From DRVV01 sp038868255 (GTDB lineage Archaea; Thermoproteota; Bathyarchaeia; Bathyarchaeales; Bathycorpusculaceae), in the NCBI GenBank assembly GCA_038868255.1, contig JAWCTJ010000048.1, positions 1 through 10,638 on the forward strand: a stretch of DNA of 10,638 nt, read 5' to 3'. Both the position numbers and the translations under genes were made by a program. Below the pieces are notes generated by a model, which ran no database searches, was not told where the DNA came from, and saw nothing but the letters and a program-made list of their open reading frames with translations. Of this stretch, positions 1 through 5,603 are shown piece by piece; the stretch's first letter is position 1, and every line of letters begins with the position of its first letter.

Positions 1-1
1 C

Positions 2-940
2 GAGGAAATTAAGCATATTTTCAGCGAGTTTGACGCGATTGTAGGGGTTATGGCAGCAGGCATATTAATAAGGGCCGTTGCACCCCTACTTGGCGGGAAA
101 CTAAGTGATCCCGCGGTTGTCTGCGTAGATGTCTCCGGCCGGTTCGCCGTAAGCCTTCTTTCAGGACACTACGGTGGAGCCAACCAGCTTGCCAAGCTCA
201 TAGCTGATGGAATAGGAGCCATGGCGGTGATCACAACAGCCTCTGAGGTTGTTGGGAGAAAAAGCGTTGAGGAGGTTGCCCGAAGCCTACACTGTAAAAT
301 AGTAAACCCGAAGAGCCTTGTGGACGTTAACGCTTTGATTGTGGATGGGCGGGAGATAGTGGTTACCTTCTCGGGTTTCAGCAACCAGAAGGTTCCAGGA
401 AGCGTCTGCGGTTATGGGGTTAGAGTTGCCGAAAGCCTTGATGGAGCATTGGGAATCTTGAAGGAGTTCGATGGCGGTATCCTAGTTACCCGAGATGGGT
501 CAGAAGCCTTAAAGGTTCTTAGGAATTTTCCAAGACCTGTGGCTGTGCTTGAGCCCAAAGCTATCGTCGTAGGGATTGGTGCTAGAAAGGAGGTATGCGC
601 CGAGGAGGTTTCAGAGGCTGTTAACAGAGCTTTGGAAATGGCTGGTGTCCCGGCGGCTTTCGCGCTGAAATTGGCAACAGTTGACATTAAAAGAGATTCA
701 GAGGGCATTGCCGACGCGGGAAATAGGCTTAACCTGCCCATCCAGTTCATAAGCGTGGATGCTTTACGTGAATTCGATCACAGGGATCTTTCGCCGGATG
801 CGGAGGCGGTTAGAAGGAGGATAGGGGTGGGCGGAGTCTGCGAGAGAGCAGCTCTTATAGCTGCAGGAGGGAAGGCACGATTAATACTGAGAAAGGTGAA
901 AATGGGAAGAGTCACAGTAGCGGTGGCGGAGGCCGAATAG
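2..940 (+). CDS. cbiG: CbiG, cobalt-precorrin-5A hydrolase (5'-truncated by window edge)
   Basis: CbiG opens the delta-lactone ring of cobalt-precorrin-5A and releases acetaldehyde in the anaerobic (early-cobalt) cobalamin pathway, in the cytoplasm. The frame is open from base 2 and runs through the internal ATG at 50, so the visible 312 residues lack roughly the first 40 of a usual CbiG of about 350. Visible signatures are the N-domain stretch with MAAGILIRAVAPLL, then SDPAVVCVD and SLLSGHYGGAN. The CbiG C-domain begins near KAIVVGIGARKEV and continues with KLATVDIKR, GVGGVCERAAL and the end GRVTVAVAEAE. All three usual regions (N, middle, C) are therefore present apart from the start. It is directly coupled to cbiH downstream, with which its stop region overlaps. 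Family assignment is firm; the true start lies outside the window. Confidence 0.95.
   Translation, partial: EEIKHIFSEFDAIVGVMAAGILIRAVAPLLGGKLSDPAVVCVDVSGRFAVSLLSGHYGGANQLAKLIADGIGAMAVITTASEVVGRKSVEEVARSLHCKIVNPKSLVDVNALIVDGREIVVTFSGFSNQKVPGSVCGYGVRVAESLDGALGILKEFDGGILVTRDGSEALKVLRNFPRPVAVLEPKAIVVGIGARKEVCAEEVSEAVNRALEMAGVPAAFALKLATVDIKRDSEGIADAGNRLNLPIQFISVDALREFDHRDLSPDAEAVRRRIGVGGVCERAALIAAGGKARLILRKVKMGRVTVAVAEAE
928..932 (+). promoter_or_regulatory. Shine-Dalgarno GGAGG ahead of the inferred cbiH start
   Basis: GGAGG lies inside the last codons of cbiG, four bases before ATA at 937-939. It is the only strong Shine-Dalgarno near the place where the CbiH N terminus must begin, and so argues for translation starting at the ATA. 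The spacing is slightly short. Confidence 0.4.
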
Positions 941-1668
941 CCGTAGTTGGCATCGGCCCAGGCTCTGTGGAGCATATAACCATAAGGGCTAAGGAGGAAA
1001 TAGAGAGCGCCGACGTTATAGTGGGATATGCAACCTATGTTGATCTTATAAAACCTCTGATCAAGCCCACGGCTGAGGTTATCGCAGGGAGAATGGGTGG
1101 GGAGATTGAGAGAGCCAAAATAGCTGTCAAAAAGGCCTTGGATAATAAGCGTGTAGCAGTCATAAGCAGCGGGGATGCAGGGGTTTATGGCATGGCTGGA
1201 CCAGTTTTAGAAGTTGCCGAAGCTGAAGGCGCGAATATTCCTATAGAGGTTATTCCAGGTGTGACAGCAGCCACGGCTGGCGCTGCAAAGTTAGGTGCGC
1301 CCATAATGGGCGACTTCGCAGTGATAAGCCTAAGTGACATTTTGACGCCTTGGAGCGAGATCGAGGAGCGGCTTAGGGCAGCGGCTGAGTCCGACTTTGT
1401 GATAGTCCTCTACAATCCGCAGAGCAAAACTCGACAAGAGCCAATGATCAGGGCTTATCGGATACTGCTGGAATATAGAGGTGTAGACACACCTGTAGGA
1501 ATAGTGCAGAAAGTGGGAAGACAGGGTGAAAAGGCCTTGATAACCACTCTAAGAGAAATGATGAACCACGAAATAGATATGGCAACCACCATAATTGTTG
1601 GAAACTCTAAAACCAAAATAATAGACGGTAAAATGGTAACCTCAAGAGGCTATGACGTAATTACTTAA
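937..1668 (+). CDS. cbiH: CbiH/CobJ, cobalt-factor III C17-methyltransferase (ring contraction)
   Basis: This is an SAM-dependent tetrapyrrole methylase that methylates C17 and drives ring contraction, making cobalt-precorrin-4. The family N-terminal motif VVGIGPGS is encoded from 943. Further on come SSGDAGVYGMAG, PGVTAATAGAA, GAPIMGDFAVISLSD and LYNPQSKTR, all typical of CobJ/CbiH. Reading from 937 gives 243 residues, the normal family length. The first conventional start in frame, GTG at 967, would delete the glycine-rich SAM loop and cannot give a normal enzyme. No ATG, GTG or TTG occurs in this frame between the stop at 811-813 and 967. I therefore place the start at ATA 937, which overlaps the cbiG TAG (938-940) and follows GGAGG at 928-932. 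Alternatives are a -1 frameshift from cbiG giving a CbiG-CbiH fusion, or a base error turning ATG into ATA. The function is firm; the start is an inference. Confidence 0.9.
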   Translation: MAVVGIGPGSVEHITIRAKEEIESADVIVGYATYVDLIKPLIKPTAEVIAGRMGGEIERAKIAVKKALDNKRVAVISSGDAGVYGMAGPVLEVAEAEGANIPIEVIPGVTAATAGAAKLGAPIMGDFAVISLSDILTPWSEIEERLRAAAESDFVIVLYNPQSKTRQEPMIRAYRILLEYRGVDTPVGIVQKVGRQGEKALITTLREMMNHEIDMATTIIVGNSKTKIIDGKMVTSRGYDVIT

Positions 1669-1710
1669 GAGAGGCGTAATGATCATGAAGAGCAAAATTA
1701 GAATAAGCAT

Positions 1711-2316
1711 TTAAGTTGATTGCTCTTTAACCATTGAAAAGAGATTTTCTCTGATGGACTTGAAGATTTTATCATAAACTGAGCCATCGTCTGTCAAAGG
1801 TAAATTTAAGTTAATGTTTATATTCAAAGTGATACTTTTGGGCGCCGTCCTAAGTTCCATAATCTTTGCAGCTGCTTCTAAGGTTTCAGCCTCTTTTGAA
1901 GTTTCAAAATCTGCATAGCTACATAACGCCTTGAAAGTATCAACCATACGCTCAACTACCTGTTCACTTGCCCGTGTAGTTGGTCTAAAGAAGTTTTTTA
2001 GAGTTTCATCGTCTCTTTTGTAAGCATCTGGATAAACATTGAAAAGCTCGCAATAAGCCCTTCTAAGGACCTTTGCCATAACCACGCCAGCAATGCTAGT
2101 GTCTCTGAAGTTCATGTAATCCTGCGTGGGAACGCCGTCGGAGTCAATAAAGCCTATGAACTTGAGTATTTTCACTATTGGGCGATCGTTCTCACTCGTG
2201 TAGCCAAGCCTCGGGAGAGTCTGCACTGTTATCTTATCAGGAACGCCTATTCGAGGTATCAACTCGAGGAAACTCTTCAGTCTGCCTGTATTCAGAATAT
2301 ACGGATAATCAGACAT
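1711..2316 (-). CDS. DUF5343-family protein of unknown function
   Basis: A 201-residue soluble protein whose N-terminal two thirds match what I know of DUF5343. The pattern is an initial YPYIL, then a GVPDKIT segment, a GY(T)S.NDRPIVKILKFIGFID block, GVPTQDYMNFRD, YCELFNVYPDAY, and FFRPTT followed by VERMVDTFKALC. The end (residues about 155-198) is an ITLNININLNLPLTDDG strand-like segment and a final helix with VYDKIFKSIRENL. There is no signal peptide or membrane segment. The family has no established biochemical role; members occur in accessory regions of many bacteria and archaea. ATG at 2316 is chosen because GGGG lies four bases upstream and a TATA-like box sits at archaeal distance. 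The gene stands alone and converges on cbiH with a 42-base gap. Family placement is from recall, not a search. Confidence 0.82.
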   Translation of the reverse strand: MSDYPYILNTGRLKSFLELIPRIGVPDKITVQTLPRLGYTSENDRPIVKILKFIGFIDSDGVPTQDYMNFRDTSIAGVVMAKVLRRAYCELFNVYPDAYKRDDETLKNFFRPTTRASEQVVERMVDTFKALCSYADFETSKEAETLEAAAKIMELRTAPKSITLNININLNLPLTDDGSVYDKIFKSIRENLFSMVKEQST

Positions 2317-2317
2317 A

Positions 2318-2341
2318 AAACCCCTATAAACACTAGGGTTT
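2318..2341 (-). promoter_or_regulatory. Inverted repeat in the leader of the DUF5343 gene, overlapping its ribosome binding site
   Basis: Six-base arms AAACCC (2318-2323) and GGGTTT (2336-2341) are separated by 12 bases. On the - strand the start-proximal arm contains most of the GGGG that serves as Shine-Dalgarno for ATG 2316. The other arm lies at about the predicted transcript start. It may be an RNA hairpin masking the ribosome site or a DNA operator. The arms are short and chance cannot be excluded. Confidence 0.35.
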
Positions 2342-2361
2342 CAAGTTATTTTAGATTTATC

Positions 2362-2369
2362 AATTATAA
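2362..2369 (-). promoter_or_regulatory. Candidate TATA box for the DUF5343 gene
   Basis: TTATAATT on the - strand. Its centre is about 25 bases before position 2340, which would be the transcript start and would leave a leader of about 24 bases ahead of ATG 2316. The assignment rests only on sequence and spacing. Confidence 0.35.
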
Positions 2370-2442
2370 GACAAAAATTAGAATTTAAGTGTTGAGAAAG
2401 CAGTTTCAGAAGATGCAAAGGTATTTATTTTCAGTGAGGAGG

Positions 2443-2553
2443 TTAAATAACGTAGTCTACTTTGCGTTTTCTGTCAAGCTTTAGGGCTTCTTTTATCATT
2501 TTAAGGTCAAATTCCTCGATTATGTCTGAGGGTTTTCGCTGACGCTTCTTCAT
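2443..2553 (-). CDS. Small 36-residue charged protein, unrecognised
   Basis: The protein begins MKKRQRKPSDIIEEF and ends KRKVDYVI. It has a strongly basic N terminus, an acidic/hydrophobic amphipathic middle helix and a second basic cluster. I chose ATG 2553 because GGAGGGGG stands about five bases upstream, an excellent Shine-Dalgarno. The frame is open further upstream, but those residues have no such signal. A T-rich box near 2590-2600 on the - strand could be the promoter and would give a very short leader. I do not recognise the protein. An antitoxin-like or nucleic-acid-binding peptide is conceivable but has no support beyond charge and size. A remnant of a longer gene is also possible. 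Confidence 0.45.
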   Translation of the reverse strand: MKKRQRKPSDIIEEFDLKMIKEALKLDRKRKVDYVI

Positions 2554-2800
2554 CAGAACCCCCTCCGAGAATCTTCGTAACATATGGAGAAAAATAAAGT
2601 TTACCCCCGAGATTTTCGTATTTCTCGCATGCGTAGATTTAATTCTCACCTTTCACAAATGTTGTTTTCCTAAAGCTGCGAAACTTTTACGGCTGATCAG
2701 CTCTGCATAGAATGTATAAAACTTTCGGGACACGCGAACTTAAAGGAAGAGCGTATAGAGCGAGATCAAAAATGGAATGTACAAAATAGAAAATTTATGC

Positions 2801-3160
2801 TTATATTGTCCAGTAGGAGCAGAGAAGCAGATCTTCACGTTTAAACTGCTCCTTCAAGAATTTCATTACGTCTTCCTCTTCTAAGTAGCGGTTTCCCTTA
2901 GCATCTCTCCGCAGCGGGATACCTGTCTCTCTAAGCCTTTCACCATCCCTTGAGGAATCTATCATAACGTAGTATGCAGGTCCGGCGGGCAGTATAAGTC
3001 TCAGGTTGGTTAGTTCCCTTTTCGGCGATAGGCCATCTTGCTCGATATTGTAGACTATAGCTTTTGGTCTTAGGCTCTCAGCCAACTGCTTAAACTCAAC
3101 CCAACTCCTAACCTTAATCACTCCTCCCCTGCCTTCTCCAGCATTTTTATTCAAGCACAA
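2801..3160 (-). CDS. Hypothetical protein of about 119 residues
   Basis: I do not recognise this protein. The compact core starts at VIKVRSWVEFKQLAESL and continues through PKAIVYNIEQ, a leucine-rich strand region LTNLRLILPAGPAYYVMID, RLRETGIPLRRDAKGNRYLE and a last helix EEDVMKFLKEQF. It looks like a small alpha/beta domain with no membrane segment. The start is uncertain. TTG 3160 has a perfect GGAGG (3169-3173) eight bases upstream and is my choice. GTG 3121 begins exactly at the compact core, but its GGAGGA almost touches the start codon. TTG 3175 opens the frame without a Shine-Dalgarno. The gene is monocistronic and sits between a decayed beta-helix fragment and the 36-residue ORF, in the accessory stretch. 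Reasonable coding character and a strong ribosome site make it likely real. Confidence 0.6.
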   Translation of the reverse strand: MCLNKNAGEGRGGVIKVRSWVEFKQLAESLRPKAIVYNIEQDGLSPKRELTNLRLILPAGPAYYVMIDSSRDGERLRETGIPLRRDAKGNRYLEEEDVMKFLKEQFKREDLLLCSYWTI

Positions 3161-3186
3161 GCTGGAATCCTCCAACGATTATTCTA

Positions 3187-3396
3187 TTAAGATAGGGCAT
3201 AATTAATGTTTAAGGATGGGGACAAGCCGAAAAACTGCTTTATTGTTTCGCATTCATCGAATCCTATACGGTTGCACATGACGTTATTCCCCGCGACCAA
3301 GTTTCCGTAGACATTACCCAAACGGACATCACAATAGCTTTGAGATATGCTATTTCCATGAATTATTATCCCGGCTCTTCGCCTAAAACTGAACAC
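3187..3396 (-). pseudogene. Decayed NosD-like / parallel beta-helix repeat fragment
   Basis: This fills most of the roughly 305 bases without an intact gene between 3176 and 3480. The - strand frame reads GIIIHGNSISQSYCDVRLGN, then VYGNLVAGNNVMCNRIG. That is the GNxI..N....V.LGN..GN.V.GNN rhythm of NosD-type right-handed beta-helix repeats, usually found in secreted or surface proteins. Only about one and a half repeats remain before the pattern dissolves and stops at 3187. Just upstream, in the neighbouring frame (about 3366-3450), there is a hydrophobic run LYLLFLLTLELAAYVC that could be the old signal peptide, out of frame by one shift. I read this as the frameshifted 5' end of a dead gene. 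The repeat match is by eye, and the fragment is short enough that coincidence is possible. Confidence 0.35.
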
Positions 3397-3420
3397 ACAT
3401 ACGCCGCAAGTTCTAGGGTT

Positions 3421-3434
3421 AAAAGAAACAACAA
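3421..3434 (-). terminator. Candidate T-rich terminator of the cbi transport operon
   Basis: On the - strand a T-rich run (TTGTTGTTTCTTTT) lies about 50 bases past the cbiO stop. A small inverted repeat, ACGGG/CCCGT around 3458-3480, lies between the two. T tracts are the usual archaeal termination signal. Nothing else coding follows in this direction until the hypothetical gene. Confidence 0.3.
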
Positions 3435-3480
3435 GTATAAGCGCCCTTTAGGCAATAACGGGTTAAAGCCCCTCCCCGTC

Positions 3481-4389
3481 TTATGCTTTACTGGGCATAA
3501 GAACATTATTATGCAAGTTTTGTTTGCCGAGCAGTCTATGGATTTCTTTTCTCGCCTCACCTATGGTCAGGGGTAGCATATCGCCCACTGGGAGGTTATC
3601 CTTCACCTTCAATATTTCGAAAAGATGGGTTATTCTTGGCAGTCGGAGATCCACATTTCTAAGGGTTTCCGTGTTTGAGAAAACCTCTCTTAGGGGGCCT
3701 TCAGCAGCTACTTTTCCACGGTTTAGGATGTAGGCTTTGTCCGTGCAAAGCGGCACGAAGTCCACATCGTGGGTTGCAATGATTATTGTTAATCCTAGTT
3801 CTCTGTTAAGCTTCAGTAGCAAATCAAGGATTTTGTTGACGGTTTTCGGGTCAAGGTTCGCTGTGGGTTCGTCCAATGCAATTATTTCCGGTTTCATGGC
3901 TAACACGCCGGCTATGGCGACGCGCTTCTTCTGGCCATGGCTAAGCTTATGGGGAGACTTATGTTCAAGCCCCTGCAGTTCCATAACCTCAATGGCCCAT
4001 TTGACACGCTCTTCAATTTCATTCGCTGATAATCTTAGGTTTCTAGGTCCAAAGGCGATGTCCTGAACAACAGTAGGCGCGAAGAGTTGATCATCAGGGT
4101 TCTGGAATACTAGGCCTACTTTCTGTCTTACAAAGTCCAGGTTCACCCTTGAAATCTCTTGTCCTAGAACTTTTACTTTGCCGCTTGTCGGCATAAGCAA
4201 CCCGTTAAAATGATGAAGAAGAGTTGATTTTCCAGCCCCATTAGGTCCAAGTATAGCTATTTTTTCACCCTTCCCAGCTGCGAAGTTTACGTTTTCCAGC
4301 GCCTTACTTCCATCCGGATATGTATAGCACAAGTTGATTGTTTCGATAACGTGACTCAAAGGTTTGCAGGCTCCCCTTTTAATGTCCAT
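3481..4389 (-). CDS. cbiO: CbiO, cobalt/nickel ECF transporter ATPase
   Basis: This is the energy-coupling ATPase (A component) of a group I ECF metal importer, acting on the cytoplasmic face with CbiQ. All ABC motifs are visible in the 302 residues: Walker A GPNGAGKST (48-56), Q-loop VFQNPDDQLF (94-103), signature LSHGQKKR (149-156; His in place of the first Gly, which I believe also occurs in other members), Walker B IIALDE (169-174), D-loop NLD and H207 in ATHD. The C-terminal extension after about residue 235 (LREVFSN onward) is typical of CbiO. ATG 4389 is one base after the cbiQ stop, so translation is probably coupled. TTG 4359 is a credible alternative: it has GGGGAG about 10 bases upstream and gives the family-like beginning (M)SHVIETINLCYTYPDG. 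With only one ATPase gene, a CbiO homodimer is expected. It is the last gene of the operon. Confidence 0.95.
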   Translation of the reverse strand: MDIKRGACKPLSHVIETINLCYTYPDGSKALENVNFAAGKGEKIAILGPNGAGKSTLLHHFNGLLMPTSGKVKVLGQEISRVNLDFVRQKVGLVFQNPDDQLFAPTVVQDIAFGPRNLRLSANEIEERVKWAIEVMELQGLEHKSPHKLSHGQKKRVAIAGVLAMKPEIIALDEPTANLDPKTVNKILDLLLKLNRELGLTIIIATHDVDFVPLCTDKAYILNRGKVAAEGPLREVFSNTETLRNVDLRLPRITHLFEILKVKDNLPVGDMLPLTIGEARKEIHRLLGKQNLHNNVLMPSKA

Positions 4390-4390
4390 A

Positions 4391-5182
4391 TTAGCCCATT
4401 AATAGCCAGTCAACCATTAATAAAAGGATTAGAGCTAAAATTAAGATTAGCCCATATAATATTTCGCGAAATGTCAACGGCTTGCTTTCAAAAGTGAACA
4501 GTTTCATTTCCCCACTGTATCCCCTAGAAACCATAGCGTTGCCCACAGTCACAGCGCGTTCGTAGCTTCTCACGAGAAGCATGCCGAAGAGTGTGCCATA
4601 ATTTCTAAGCTTTCCAAGGTAGCCTACGCTTTTTGAGTAGCCGCACCGTGACTGCTGGGCTCGGTGGATGATTTCAGCCTCTTCTGAAATTACGAAAATG
4701 TAACGGAACATTAGCAGAGCCGTATCCAAAAGCACAGATGGCACATGAAACCATTCCAATGCCCCAATAACCTCAATAATGGGTGTTGTCTGGATTATAA
4801 GAACCAGTACGCCTCCAGCTGCGAGGCATCGGCTGAAAATGAGCATACCAAACCATACACCTTCAACAAAAATGGGAAGCGAAAAAATGGGGGTTCTTGC
4901 AATCGCTGTGGAGCCATAAGTGAAGGGCTGAATTATTGAGACAACTGCGATTATGTAGAATGGGTAAATTAGACTTTTGAAATAGTGCTTTAATGGCACT
5001 TTGCAGCATAACGCAATAGATATGCAGGCTACGAAGACCGCTAGAGCCGTATGCCAGTGAGATAAAGCTAAAATGCTGAAAATAACTGCTACGGTACATA
5101 CGATCTTTAATCTGGCATCCACCTTCCTAAGCGGGCTTTCAGATGCTTGAGGCTCATCGAAGTTCAAGTGAAGGCTATGCAT
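4391..5182 (-). CDS. cbiQ: CbiQ, ECF transporter transmembrane T component
   Basis: CbiQ is the membrane scaffold linking the CbiO ATPases to the substrate-binding CbiM. The 263 residues show membrane segments around 27-60, 68-90, 104-131, 148-166 and 241-262. Between the fourth and fifth lies the long cytoplasmic coupling region, which carries the two Ala-Arg-Gly-type motifs. The first is RAQQSRCG (174-181), where a Cys separates Arg and Gly. The second is AMVSRGYSG (216-224). The start at ATG 5182 follows the 38-residue ORF by two bases and has GAGGCG somewhat far upstream, so translation is probably coupled. Length and motif order are normal for CbiQ. The altered first motif (SRCG rather than ARG) is the only oddity. 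Confidence 0.93.
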   Translation of the reverse strand: MHSLHLNFDEPQASESPLRKVDARLKIVCTVAVIFSILALSHWHTALAVFVACISIALCCKVPLKHYFKSLIYPFYIIAVVSIIQPFTYGSTAIARTPIFSLPIFVEGVWFGMLIFSRCLAAGGVLVLIIQTTPIIEVIGALEWFHVPSVLLDTALLMFRYIFVISEEAEIIHRAQQSRCGYSKSVGYLGKLRNYGTLFGMLLVRSYERAVTVGNAMVSRGYSGEMKLFTFESKPLTFREILYGLILILALILLLMVDWLLMG

Positions 5183-5184
5183 GG

Positions 5185-5301
5185 TTATTTGCCGCGCCTC
5201 ATTTGCCTTAGCCGAACACTACGTCCAATCAGTAGGAACAGGAAGAAGCTTATGGTAGTTAGTATTCCAACAAGTGGGTCTCCCATCAGCCACTCAATCA
5301 T
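5185..5301 (-). CDS. 38-residue single-span membrane protein inside the cobalt transport operon
   Basis: A short ORF in the gap that would otherwise lie between the cbiN-like gene and cbiQ. It begins MIEWLMGDPLVGILTTISFF, continues LFLLIGRSVRLRQM and ends RRGK. One hydrophobic helix (about residues 9-27) is followed by a strongly basic tail of five Arg and one Lys, predicting N-out/C-in by the positive-inside rule. The ATG overlaps the end of the cbiN-like gene by eight bases. A perfect AGGAGG (5311-5316) stands nine bases upstream. The stop is two bases before the cbiQ ATG. Such packing, with no other purpose for the 111-base gap, strongly suggests a translated subunit or stabiliser of the importer. 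I do not know a named family for it. The AGGAGG also encodes Glu codons of the upstream protein, so the signal is not fully independent. Confidence 0.65.
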   Translation of the reverse strand: MIEWLMGDPLVGILTTISFFLFLLIGRSVRLRQMRRGK

Positions 5302-5602
5302 GAAGCTTTTCCTCCTCTTTCTCGGCGGATTTAGGCTTCTCGAAGAGCGGTGGTATAAGGTAGCCTATGACAAAGCCGGCTGCAGCGCCAGCTAAGGTGA
5401 ACGCTATATACTCGCCTTCCTCACTGAGCTCAACGGGATGCCAGAAGCTCAAGCCAAGTTCCTCAGCGTGCTCCTCGATGATTGTAACGTATTTTGTCTC
5501 CATGTTGCCTCCGAAGACAAATACTCCAATGTAAGTCGCTGCAACCATGCCTAATACTGCTACCACCATGACTATGAGTACATACTTTGTAAATTTGTCC
5601 AT
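5294..5602 (-). CDS. cbiN: CbiN-like accessory membrane protein of the cobalt transporter
   Basis: A 102-residue protein with CbiN architecture: an N-terminal membrane helix (about 7-30), an extracytoplasmic segment of about 35 residues, a second helix (about 65-86) and a charged cytoplasmic tail (KSAEKEEEKLHD). The external part WHPVELSEEGEYIAFTLAGA parallels the CbiN pattern in which a W.P..E...GE..LF.L segment precedes the second helix. CbiN works with CbiM in metal capture and insertion into the binding pocket. ATG 5602 is one base after the cbiM stop, with GGAGG about 11 bases upstream inside cbiM. There is no PDGLE motif, so it is not the alternative PDGLE-type subunit. Similarity to bacterial CbiN is modest; position and topology carry much of the call. 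Confidence 0.75.
   Translation of the reverse strand: MDKFTKYVLIVMVVAVLGMVAATYIGVFVFGGNMETKYVTIIEEHAEELGLSFWHPVELSEEGEYIAFTLAGAAAGFVIGYLIPPLFEKPKSAEKEEEKLHD
5311..5316 (-). promoter_or_regulatory. Perfect Shine-Dalgarno AGGAGG for the 38-residue ORF
   Basis: AGGAGG on the - strand, nine bases before ATG 5301 and inside the 3' end of the cbiN-like gene. It is the main sequence evidence that the short downstream ORF is translated, although the same bases encode consecutive Glu residues. Confidence 0.55.
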
Positions 5603-5603
5603 G

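Noticed and set aside
2712..2789. Short + strand ORF of 25 codons starting ATG TAT AAA, at first sight a transposase-like fragment
   Set aside because: No Shine-Dalgarno, no recognisable motif and too short; no inverted or direct repeats around it to support a mobile element.
3340..3576. + strand ORF of 78 codons overlapping the end of cbiO
   Set aside because: Runs antisense into the firmly identified cbiO, is low in coding character, and its translation has no domain-like pattern.
4863..5099. - strand ORF of 78 codons within cbiQ in another frame
   Set aside because: Lies wholly inside cbiQ, whose frame shows the coupling motifs; rich in Ser/His/Cys as expected of an off-frame shadow.
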